Source: Dinoroseobacter sp042096155 (lineage in GTDB: Bacteria; Pseudomonadota; Alphaproteobacteria; Rhodobacterales; Rhodobacteraceae). From it: a DNA stretch of 64,000 nucleotides. Location: NCBI GenBank assembly GCA_042096155.1, contig JBELMC010000003.1, positions 5,950-69,949 of the forward strand, in the 5' to 3' direction. Positions 46,236-54,135 of this stretch are shown piece after piece. The notes beneath the pieces are model-generated. The model saw only the letters and a program-made list of their open reading frames with translations, was not told where the DNA came from and did no database searches. Numbering within the stretch: position 1 is the first letter of the stretch; each line of letters opens with the position of its first letter. A program made the translations under genes and the position numbers.

Positions 46236-47126
46236 TTACGACAAGAATTCTTTTTGTTTGATCAAAGCGACCAATTCTCGGGCGGAATGTTTGAATATCC
46301 GGCCCGACGTGTCCAATGACGCCTCGGCTCGGTCGTAAGCGGGCGCGCGCGTGTTTAGAAGCGATTGAAGCTGGGCCATCGCCACGGGATTGCCTGCCAT
46401 CGGTCTCGTGTCGCCTTGCGCGATCACCCGGTCCATATGTTCTTGGGCCGAGGCCTTGATCCAAATGGTATGAAACCGGCTTAGAAGCCGTTCAAATGCT
46501 TGCTCATCGGCCACAATGCCCCCAGCAATGGCAAGGATCATCCGATCGTACTGAGCGATGACGTGATCCAACGCTTGCGCCTGAAGGGCGCGGTAACCGT
46601 CTGTGCCATAAAGCGCGAGGACTTCGTTGGTCGGCATGCCGGTGATGCGCTCAATTTCGGTGTTGAGCTCGACAAAGGGAACCGACAGGGTTTTGCCCGC
46701 CGCCGCCCCGAGCGAGGATTTGCCCGCACCGCGCAATCCCAAAAGGCATACTCGTTGCGCTTTCGGCGCGCCGCCAAAATCAGCGTCCAACAACGCCAGG
46801 ACGTCCGCGCGCTGCTGGGTCGAAGCGGCGCGCAAGCCTGTATATAGGTCAGCAGAAATGCCCATATCCGGTGCGACAAACCATTCGATCGGCATGTTCA
46901 GCGCGTCCGCGACCCTGTCCAGCAGAGCGATCGAGATATTGCCTTGACCCGCTTCAAGCTGTGCCAGATACCGCTGGGACACACCAGAGGCGTCAGACAA
47001 GTCCTTACGGGTCATGCCAAGCCGGATACGCGTGATCCGCACGCGGTGGCCAACGCGCGCGGTCACAATGTCTGGCTGCAAGCCCCGGGGCGCGCCACGA
47101 TCGCCTTGTTGCGCAATCTGTTCCAC
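46236..47126 (-). CDS. boxR: BoxR/BzdR-type regulator (HTH plus shikimate-kinase-like)
   Basis: A 296-residue regulator of benzoyl-CoA catabolism. Residues about 25-82 form an XRE helix-turn-helix (RVRITRIRLGMTRKDLSDAS, GVSQRYLAQLEAGQGN), joined to a shikimate-kinase-like domain with the Walker A loop GLRGAGKSSLG and LAIAGGIVADEQAF. In BzdR and BoxR this second domain binds benzoyl-CoA, which releases the repressor. The start is GTG at 47126. It sits 24 bases after the flavodoxin gene inside the same leftward set. Confidence 0.93.
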   Translation of the reverse strand: MEQIAQQGDRGAPRGLQPDIVTARVGHRVRITRIRLGMTRKDLSDASGVSQRYLAQLEAGQGNISIALLDRVADALNMPIEWFVAPDMGISADLYTGLRAASTQQRADVLALLDADFGGAPKAQRVCLLGLRGAGKSSLGAAAGKTLSVPFVELNTEIERITGMPTNEVLALYGTDGYRALQAQALDHVIAQYDRMILAIAGGIVADEQAFERLLSRFHTIWIKASAQEHMDRVIAQGDTRPMAGNPVAMAQLQSLLNTRAPAYDRAEASLDTSGRIFKHSARELVALIKQKEFLS

Positions 47127-47150
47127 TTATTGCGCCCCAACGTCCAAGGG

Positions 47151-47609
47151 CTAAGCCGCCGAGGCTTTAAGTTTTGCAATCACGCTGTGGGCCCAAGGAA
47201 TCGCCAGATCTTCGGGCAGATCCGCGGTCGAGGCATCATGTAAGCCGCGCTCACCAACCATCACTGCACCGCATTCGGTCAACTTTTCCATCAGACGCTT
47301 TGAGCCGTGATTGTAGGTCTCGGAAAACACCATATCGCCCAGACCGAAGACACCAAATCGCACGTGTTTGAGATCCGGTTTGGTGCCGTCGAGGGCCTCA
47401 TAGAACGGCAGGGCCATGCTGGGCAAATCGCCGTTTCCATAGGTCGAGGTCACGAACAGATAGAACGTATCGGCCTTGAGCGTGGCCGGATCGATTTCGG
47501 CCATGGGTGAGATCATGCAATCGACCCCCTTACCCAAATCGGCTTCTATATCTTCGCATAACATCTCGGCGCTGCCGGTTTCAGTGCCGTATAAAAAATG
47601 GATATTCAT
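47151..47609 (-). CDS. flavodoxin-like protein
   Basis: A 152-residue flavodoxin/MioC-like FMN domain: phosphate loop GTETGSAEM, then VTSTYGNGDLP and VFGLGDMVFSETYNHG for the isoalloxazine sides. It lies 67 bases after boxB and before boxR, in the position where an electron carrier for the oxygenase is needed. No full-length boxA (ferredoxin plus reductase) is present in the window, so this protein may deliver electrons to BoxB; that is an inference. Confidence 0.88.
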   Translation of the reverse strand: MNIHFLYGTETGSAEMLCEDIEADLGKGVDCMISPMAEIDPATLKADTFYLFVTSTYGNGDLPSMALPFYEALDGTKPDLKHVRFGVFGLGDMVFSETYNHGSKRLMEKLTECGAVMVGERGLHDASTADLPEDLAIPWAHSVIAKLKASAA

Positions 47610-47676
47610 TGCAAACCTCCCGGTCTTCCAATTCTTTCAAACAGGCAGATCATGGGTCAAACCCGCCGGAAAGCCG

Positions 47677-49128
47677 TCAGGCCATGTGCAGTTTCACATA
47701 TTCAAAATCACCCGGTTTGTTGTCGATTCCCACCTTGGGCGGTGCGATCCAGGAGGCGAATTTTCCAGGTTCATAGCAGGGTTTCATCAACGATTGCACA
47801 AAGGCACCATCCTCTTTGGTGGGCAGCCAGTCCTTGGCTTGCAGATCCCATGCCGCTTGGTCGATGATGTTGCCCTGCGGGTCCGCCGCAATCGACGCAA
47901 ACACGCCGATCTTGCGGTTGAATGCCTCGTGCGGCAAGGCCAGATCGAACGCGATCCCGGCGCGCTGGATTTGCTTGTTCCAGCGGCGCAATCCGCCAGA
48001 GGCGTCGCGGACATAATCGTCGCGCAGCCGCATATTGATTGCTGTCAAAGCTGGCACTTCCTGCATCACGATTTTGCCGTCCACCACCGTGCTGACATTA
48101 TAGGTATCGCCATTCAGCTGGTGGTCATCATCGATCCGCAGCTCCATGTACCGCCCCTTGATGCCCGCATTGAACGCGTTGGCGGCGTTGGTCGACACTT
48201 CCTGGCCAAACAGATCAAGGCTCAGCGTGTAGTGCAGGTTGAGTTTCTTTTGAATCGTTGGCAGATCGATGACCCCCAGCGCGCGGATCTTGTCGATGTC
48301 ATACGGATCATCGATATTATAGGCCGTCATGGCATCGAGCGTCGCTTGGATTGTGCGCCCGACGCCGGTCTCGCCGACAAACATGTGGTGGGCCTCTTCG
48401 GTCAACATGAAGCGGCAGGTGCGGCTGAGCGGATCAAACCCCGACTGCGCAAGGCTCTCGAGCTGCATCTTCCCGTCGCGATCGGTGAAATACGTGAACA
48501 TGAAAAAACTCAGCCAGTCGGGCGTCTCTTCGTTAAACGCGCCCAGCATACGCGGCGCCTCATCAGACCCCGAGGAACGGACCAGCATATCATCAGCTTC
48601 CTCGCGGCCATCTTTGCCGAAGTATTTTTGCAGCAGATAAACCATCGCCCACAAATGGCGGCCTTCTTCGACATTGACCTGGAACAAGTTGCGCATGTCG
48701 TACAAAGACGGCGCTGTCAGACCCAAGAACCGCTGCTGTTCGACCGATCCCGGCTCGGTATCGCCCTGAATCACGATCAGCCGCTTGAGCATGTTGCGAT
48801 ACTCTCCGGGGACTTCCTGCCAGGCCGGTTGGCCGACATGCTCGCCACACGGGATTGTGCGCTCTTCGACCTCGGGCGCCAAAAGCACGCCCCAACGGTA
48901 TTCGGGCATTTTGACATAGTCAAATTTGGCCCAGCCTTTTGGGTCGACCGACACCGCCGTGCGCAGATACACCATGCTGTCCTGGAAATTCTGCGGGATC
49001 AGATCGTTCCACCAGTTGATATAGCCTGGATGCCATTTCTCGAGGGCTTTTAAGACCTTCTTATCCTCAGACAGACCCACATTGTTCGGTATTTGTGAAT
49101 CGTAACTTACATTGATTAAATCAAGCAT
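47677..49128 (-). CDS. boxB: benzoyl-CoA 2,3-epoxidase subunit BoxB
   Basis: BoxB is a non-haem diiron oxygenase that makes 2,3-epoxybenzoyl-CoA. The 483-residue protein matches the family over its length: start INVSYDSQIPNNVGLSEDKK, the diiron-type sites NVEEGRHLWAMVY (Glu150, His153 region) and LTEEAHHMFVGETG (Glu and His near residue 240), and the substrate part EVSTNAANAFNAGIKGRY. CAGGAG lies before the ATG at 49128. It is 57 bases after boxC. Confidence 0.97.
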   Translation of the reverse strand: MLDLINVSYDSQIPNNVGLSEDKKVLKALEKWHPGYINWWNDLIPQNFQDSMVYLRTAVSVDPKGWAKFDYVKMPEYRWGVLLAPEVEERTIPCGEHVGQPAWQEVPGEYRNMLKRLIVIQGDTEPGSVEQQRFLGLTAPSLYDMRNLFQVNVEEGRHLWAMVYLLQKYFGKDGREEADDMLVRSSGSDEAPRMLGAFNEETPDWLSFFMFTYFTDRDGKMQLESLAQSGFDPLSRTCRFMLTEEAHHMFVGETGVGRTIQATLDAMTAYNIDDPYDIDKIRALGVIDLPTIQKKLNLHYTLSLDLFGQEVSTNAANAFNAGIKGRYMELRIDDDHQLNGDTYNVSTVVDGKIVMQEVPALTAINMRLRDDYVRDASGGLRRWNKQIQRAGIAFDLALPHEAFNRKIGVFASIAADPQGNIIDQAAWDLQAKDWLPTKEDGAFVQSLMKPCYEPGKFASWIAPPKVGIDNKPGDFEYVKLHMA

Positions 49129-49185
49129 GCTCGTCTCCTGTTGGTCGGGCCCGGCAAGGTCGCCTCGCCCGCGTGTCCGTTTGCG

Positions 49186-50841
49186 CTAGACGCGTTCCAT
49201 CGAAAAATCGCCTCGTTTTCCGGAGCCATAGCGCTGTAAGGCCCCGTCAGCACCGACCGCGTTGGGTCGGTTAAAGATCCAGTTCTGCCAAGCCGTCAGA
49301 CGGCCAAAGATACGAGTTTCCATGGTCTCGGGCCCTGCAAAACGCAGATTGGCTTCCAGGCCGGTCATCGCATCCGGGCTGAAGCTCGCGCGCTCTTCCA
49401 TGAAGATGCGGATCTCATCTTCCCAGTCGATATCGTCCAAAATCATCGTCACCAATCCCAGGGTGTCTGCCGCTTCGGCCTGAAGTGGGTGGTGCTGATA
49501 CGCCGTCAAGGCAGCGACGGCGTCTTCGTTACCCCAAAAACGGGTCTGCAGCCGGGTCAGATCATTGGCCATCGGCATCAGGCCGAAATTGACCTGCGTC
49601 AATGTGAGTGTCGCCAGGGGACGGTTGTCGCCGTCAAATTCGTCTTGCATCATATAGGCGCGGTCAACGGACCAGATCAGTTCTGCCAGAATGCCGCAAA
49701 AGCACGATCCATGCTCAACCAGCGCCACCATCGAGCGCGACGTCACATCCACGCGCTTGAGTATGCGTTTCCAGTATTTCAGCACCTCGTTTGCCAGCCA
49801 ATGGTCGGAATTGTTCAGCAAAACCGCTTCATGAGCCGCAAAGCGTTTTGGATCGCCTTGGGTCCGGAACACCCACAAGCCAAGCTCCATTTCATTCATG
49901 CGAAGGTGCAAAATCGCGTCCTCAAGCTCGCGCGCAACCTTCAGCATATACGCCTGATCACCCTGTTCTGTGAACAGATCCATATCCGCAGGCGCGGCCA
50001 GTTCGGGCCCGTGCACGGTGATCGTAGCGCTGCGCTCTGCGCGGTCCAAGGCGACCTCGACATGCGAATAGATCACCGAGTCATCGGTCACGGTTCTCTC
50101 GATCCGAGTTAACGAGATCCCGACCGCATCCGGTTTGCCCGAGCTTTCGGCAAATTCACGTGCGCGTTGCTGTACCGTGGCGTCAAATGTCGAATTGGCA
50201 ATCACCTCGTCGACCAATCCCCATTGCTTGGCCCGCTTGCCTTTCACGCCCTCTTCGGTTGAACAAAATACATCCGCCAGATCGCGCCGCACCATACGCT
50301 TGTCAGTCACCCGCGTCAGCCCCCCCGTCCCCGGCAAAACCGCCAACAGCGGCACTTCTGGCAGAGAGACGGACGATGTGCTGTCATCCGTCAGCATGAT
50401 GTGGTTGCATGCCAAAGCCAATTCGTAGCCACCGCCCGCGCAGGCCCCTTTGACCGCCGCAATATATTTCTGTCCGCTGTCGGCTTCAGCCGCCTCGAAG
50501 GTATTGCGGGTCTCGTTGGTGAACTTGCAAAAATTCACCTTGTGGCTGTGTGCTGCTGCACCAAGCATCCGAATATTTGCACCGGCGCAAAACACTTTGT
50601 CTTTGGCCGATTGCAACACGATGGTCTTGACCTCGGGGTGCTCGAAACGCATCCGTTGAACGACATCTGCAAGCTCGATATCCACACCAAGGTCATAGCT
50701 GTTCAGCTTCAGCTGATAACCCTCAAACAGTCCCGCATCTTCGTCCACATCCATGAACAGATTGGCCACGGGGCCGCTATACGTGACCCTCCAATGGTGA
50801 TATTTTGACGGCTCGGTGCGAAAATCGATGACCTTGGTCAT
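49186..50841 (-). CDS. boxC: 2,3-epoxybenzoyl-CoA dihydrolase BoxC
   Basis: BoxC opens the epoxide ring with two waters to give 3,4-dehydroadipyl-CoA semialdehyde and formate. The 551-residue protein is a double crotonase: an N-terminal part with VFCAGANIRMLG, KGACAGGGYELALACNHIM and LPEVPLLAVLPGTGG, and a second degenerate crotonase unit with LVEHGSCFCGILAELI. Length is as in characterised BoxC. First gene of the leftward box operon, with its operator-like palindrome 117-130 bases upstream. Confidence 0.97.
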   Translation of the reverse strand: MTKVIDFRTEPSKYHHWRVTYSGPVANLFMDVDEDAGLFEGYQLKLNSYDLGVDIELADVVQRMRFEHPEVKTIVLQSAKDKVFCAGANIRMLGAAAHSHKVNFCKFTNETRNTFEAAEADSGQKYIAAVKGACAGGGYELALACNHIMLTDDSTSSVSLPEVPLLAVLPGTGGLTRVTDKRMVRRDLADVFCSTEEGVKGKRAKQWGLVDEVIANSTFDATVQQRAREFAESSGKPDAVGISLTRIERTVTDDSVIYSHVEVALDRAERSATITVHGPELAAPADMDLFTEQGDQAYMLKVARELEDAILHLRMNEMELGLWVFRTQGDPKRFAAHEAVLLNNSDHWLANEVLKYWKRILKRVDVTSRSMVALVEHGSCFCGILAELIWSVDRAYMMQDEFDGDNRPLATLTLTQVNFGLMPMANDLTRLQTRFWGNEDAVAALTAYQHHPLQAEAADTLGLVTMILDDIDWEDEIRIFMEERASFSPDAMTGLEANLRFAGPETMETRIFGRLTAWQNWIFNRPNAVGADGALQRYGSGKRGDFSMERV

Positions 50842-50957
50842 GGCGGATCCTTGAACGGCGGTACGACGTTAAATACCGCCTTTGCACAGATCGGTAAACC
50901 ATCTGATGCAAAATAGTGCTACTGACCATCGATATAGCCGTTTTTAAAAATATTTAG

Positions 50958-50971
50958 TGCATTATAATGCA
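50958..50971 (-). promoter_or_regulatory. putative BoxR operator overlapping the boxC -10 region
   Basis: Perfect palindrome TGCATTATAATGCA, which is TGCA-N6-TGCA. BzdR/BoxR operators, as I recall them, consist of TGCA half sites. On the minus strand TATAAT lies within it (50966 to 50961), so a repressor bound here would cover the -10 box of the boxC promoter. No strong -35 is visible. Confidence 0.65.
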
Positions 50972-50994
50972 TTTTGGCACCCATGTTCGAAATC

Positions 50995-51605
50995 ACATCA
51001 GAATCGCCCAAACACACAGACAGGCATAACGTCGGCCGAGAAGTCAGCGCCCCTGCCAAAGCTGCTGTCAGAGGCCCTTGCGAAAGGTCATCCGTCAGCT
51101 CGGATTGCGCGCCACTGCAGGCCTGATGGGTGGGTGTCGCACATCTCTGTGCGTGACCTGCAGGCAATGCCCGCTGCTTCCTGCGAGACCTGGAGCGCGC
51201 CTGCCCGATCCGTATCCGCACGATCCTTACAGACAACGGCAGGCGTTCACCGACCGGCTCTTTAGCCTGAGCACGCGTGCCGCCACGGGCGAGCACGACT
51301 TCGACAAGCTTTGCGCTGCACTTAGCATCGAGCACCACTGAGCCACCGAAATCGCTGCAGACCAACGGCATGGTCGAACGCTTCAACGGTGGGATCGAAG
51401 GGGTGCTTCCAGGCCATCACTGCCGATCAGGCGAGGAGCTGGAGGCCACGCTGCACCGCTACGTCTGGCCCTAAAACCCGCACCACCCGCAATCAGCACT
51501 GCGCAGCAAGTCGCCCTTGCAGGCAATGAAGGACTGTCACAAACTTCAGCCAGAGCTGTTCAGGAAACGGCCATACCACCTTGCGCGATGTGCCAGGTAT
51601 CTTGA
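50995..51605 (+). pseudogene. IS481-family transposase remnant
   Basis: Three shifted frames together give an IS481-type transposase end: FLRDLERACPIRIRTILTDN with the second catalytic aspartate, then TDRLFSLSTRAATGEHDFDK and LCAALSIEH, then LQTNGMVERFNGGIEGVLP with the catalytic glutamate region, SGEELEATLHRYVWP, a stop, and SPLQAMKDCHKLQPELF. At least two frameshifts and several stops. It borders the left side of the AT-rich block. Confidence 0.8.
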
Positions 51606-51695
51606 ACTGGGACCACTCAATTCATGTAAGGCTGTAGCAAACCAAACAAAATTCTTGTTTTATTGGCCAGCCAACTTTGCTTCCCGTGCCTGAAT

Positions 51696-52256
51696 TTACA
51701 GCGTAAGCTTTGTCCTCTCACGAAAATCTTTGCGCCACCCCAAAACTATCGCTGAAAGCATTCCTAAATTTGTGATCAGTGCCCCCCAAAATACCAAACT
51801 TGAGTCCGTGTTTTGGCTGCTGGACAACAGCTGCTCCTGGATTTCACGCACCTCTTTAACATGTAAACCCACTAGAACGGCAAATTTCTCCTCAAGATCA
51901 CCCTGAGCCGATCCAATGTCCTTAGAATCGGACACAATATCCGACAAAATACTATGAGCTTTGTCTAGCGTTATTTCGCCTTCCTCAACATTCGCACGGA
52001 TTTGAACGTCCCTATTTTTATCACCAATTTCTCTTGCAAATAATCGAATTGATTTGTGGGTCTTTTGTATAAGTTTACGTAGGTCCGGTTCCTCGGAGCC
52101 AACATCTATATCAATTTCTTGACCACTTGAATCTCCCAAAAAGGCAGCCCCGAAAGATTTGGCATTATCCATGGCTGGCGTCATCCTGACGGAGATCAAC
52201 GCTACAAAAAGTAAAGATAAAAACCAAAGACCAAATAGAATAACTATTTTTGACAT
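51696..52256 (-). CDS. uncharacterised membrane protein
   Basis: A 186-residue protein not recognised. It has an N-terminal membrane helix (IVILFGLWFLSLLFVALISV), a polar and largely helical middle of about 115 residues (SIRLFAREIGDKNRD; KAHSILSDIVSDSKDIG; VKEVREIQEQLL), and a C-terminal helix (VFWGALITNLGMLSAIVLGW) with a basic tail. Two anchors with a soluble helical part between them resemble a sensor-receptor layout. Codon use is AT-rich as in the chemosensory genes. Confidence 0.6.
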   Translation of the reverse strand: MSKIVILFGLWFLSLLFVALISVRMTPAMDNAKSFGAAFLGDSSGQEIDIDVGSEEPDLRKLIQKTHKSIRLFAREIGDKNRDVQIRANVEEGEITLDKAHSILSDIVSDSKDIGSAQGDLEEKFAVLVGLHVKEVREIQEQLLSSSQNTDSSLVFWGALITNLGMLSAIVLGWRKDFRERTKLTL

Positions 52257-52960
52257 CTGAAAAACCCGATTAGCCCTGGATAATCATATAGAAAATGTAC
52301 AATGCCCGTTCCATCGTAATGACCACATAGACCCCCGTCAGTCTTCACTTTTTACGGCAAGATGGGTTTTTATGAGAGGTTGCCGATGGCGCGGTAAGAT
52401 GTTGATTTCACTTGAAAGCGAAGCCACGACGGCGCCCAAAATCAAGGCTGCGATCCAGGCCAGTTAAGATAGACCGAAATGATGGCGGAGCGCTGCGAAC
52501 GCCCAGAGCCGCCCTTCTGGAAATGGGGCAATTGCGACAGTAAAGAAGAACGCAACCCGACGCTCCTTCTGTGTAGCCGGCACTAAGTTCGGCAGTCATC
52601 CCAAACCAGAGCAGTTCAAAACACAGCCAGACACCGCACGGCAAGGGACGGGCAGACACCATCATCGGCCTGGATATGCAAGATACGAACGAACGCTCAT
52701 CGACCCCGCGCTCACGAGGCACTGAAAATTATGCGCAATCATCAAATTAACATTTTGCCGAGCGAATTTTGACGTGACCAACACCCAGGTTGGCAACTCC
52801 GAGACCTCCACCGACACTACGACGCCGGGATATTAAGTTCACCCGTCGGTCCAATTTTATCCAAATCGCCAATGCGGGTTTGTCAGGTGCCGAAAATGTT
52901 AGGACATTGTTAAAAGTTTTCTTCTAACGATACCCGCAGTTTGTCAGCGGAGTGATAATT
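52257..52960. other. 704-base stretch with possible IS debris
   Basis: No convincing gene. A minus-strand frame (52408-52722) is open but gives a Cys- and Arg-rich product without relatives that I know. On the plus strand a short piece (about 52401-52470) coding EATTAPKIKAAIQAS resembles the N-terminal start of IS481-type transposases, so it may be further transposon debris. The AT-rich end (52880-52960) should hold the promoter of the chemosensory operon. Confidence 0.4.
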
Positions 52961-53653
52961 ATGTCGAATCTCTCAGGGTCCTCTGAGGTCACCGAAGCCA
53001 GCGCGAACCCCGTCAGAAACGTTGAGCTGTCAGGAAATTTAAGCATCCGTGATGCCGAAAAACTCCGACAAGACCTAAACTCGTCTATCGAAAAAGACGG
53101 TAATTTACGCGTTAAAATGGGCAACCTATCCAAGGTTGACACAAGTGTTTTTCAAATATTAATCGCGGCAACACGAAGTGCTGAGAAAACAAACTGTAAA
53201 CTCCACTTTGATGATTACGATCGCAGTCCTATCCCCGGTTTTATGACATCCTTAGGACTTAAGCCAACAGATATTGACGAAACTTGGGTCGCCGCAACCA
53301 AATCAATACCTCCAATTGAAGTAAGCCGTCCTGAACACACAGAAGTCCCGGATGAAAAAGAGCTGTTTTGGTTGAGCCAAAAAGACATGAAGTTATTACA
53401 AACATTCTTTCCGGAAAAAAAAGGACGCCAACGCGCCGACGATTGCAACGTACTCAGTGGCATAATTTATGTAAAGAAAAATGATTTAAAATGGAACGAG
53501 GCACCCTCAAAATACGGGCATTACAAGACTCTATACATGCGCTGGAAACGTTGGTCAAAATCCGGTTTATTCGAGAACATGTATAATGGTCTCTCTACAG
53601 ACGACCCAGAGCAGGCGATGACCAAAAAGGCAATAGAATGGGCGCTATCTTAG
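52961..53653 (+). CDS. STAS-domain protein fused to IS5-type transposase N-domain
   Basis: A 230-residue protein of two parts. Residues about 18-115 form a STAS (anti-anti-sigma type) domain: VELSGNLSIRDAEKLRQDL, NLSKVDTSVFQILIAATRSA and PGFMTSLGL, with Thr61/Ser62 near the usual phosphorylation site. Residues about 135-210 match the N-terminal domain of IS5-type transposases (DUF4096): LFWLSQKDMKLLQTFFPEKK, then DDCNVLSGIIYVKKNDLKWN, APSKYGHYKTLYMRWKRWS and GLFENMYNGL. The catalytic DDE part is missing; the reading frame is uninterrupted. GGAG lies eight bases before the ATG at 52961. First gene of the chemosensory operon. Confidence 0.85.
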   Translation: MSNLSGSSEVTEASANPVRNVELSGNLSIRDAEKLRQDLNSSIEKDGNLRVKMGNLSKVDTSVFQILIAATRSAEKTNCKLHFDDYDRSPIPGFMTSLGLKPTDIDETWVAATKSIPPIEVSRPEHTEVPDEKELFWLSQKDMKLLQTFFPEKKGRQRADDCNVLSGIIYVKKNDLKWNEAPSKYGHYKTLYMRWKRWSKSGLFENMYNGLSTDDPEQAMTKKAIEWALS

Positions 53654-53766
53654 TTCTATGGGTAGGTTTGTAATTGATATAAATTTCATGCCTTAGGATC
53701 ACATTCACATTTAATGATTTAGTCCACCACCTAAAGCATTTAGATCGACAAAGCAAAGGAAGGTCA

Positions 53767-54135
53767 ATGAGCGGAAAAATATTAACTATAGATGACTCCC
53801 AATCTGTCCGACAGATGATTTCAATGACACTCACCGGCGCCGGTTTTACAGTCGATGAAGCCTGTGATGGGGTAGAGGGTTATGAGAAAGCAACATCCGA
53901 GACATATAGTGCCATTCTAACCGATCTCAATATGCCGAATATGAATGGACTGGATTTCATAAAAAAATATCGCAATCATCCGTCTAGCCGTGGAATCCCC
54001 ATTATATTTCTATCCACCGAGTCAGATCCAGTCTCAAAACAAGAAGCAAAATCTGCAGGCGCACTTGGGTGGATTGTCAAACCGTTTGATCAAGATCAAT
54101 TGCTTAACGTTGTCAAGAAAGTAACCGGGACATGA
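53767..54135 (+). CDS. cheY: CheY-like response regulator
   Basis: A 122-residue single receiver domain: acidic pair in TIDDSQSV, phospho-acceptor Asp53 in AILTDLNMPNMNGLDFI, the switch serine in IIFLSTESDP and Lys in WIVKPFDQDQL. It receives phosphate from CheA and acts on a motor or another output. The stop overlaps the cheA start by four bases (ATGA). Confidence 0.95.
   Translation: MSGKILTIDDSQSVRQMISMTLTGAGFTVDEACDGVEGYEKATSETYSAILTDLNMPNMNGLDFIKKYRNHPSSRGIPIIFLSTESDPVSKQEAKSAGALGWIVKPFDQDQLLNVVKKVTGT

Noticed and set aside
47476..49053. A 525-codon open frame on the plus strand opposite boxB
   Set aside because: Antisense to a clear boxB with no ribosome site or known family.
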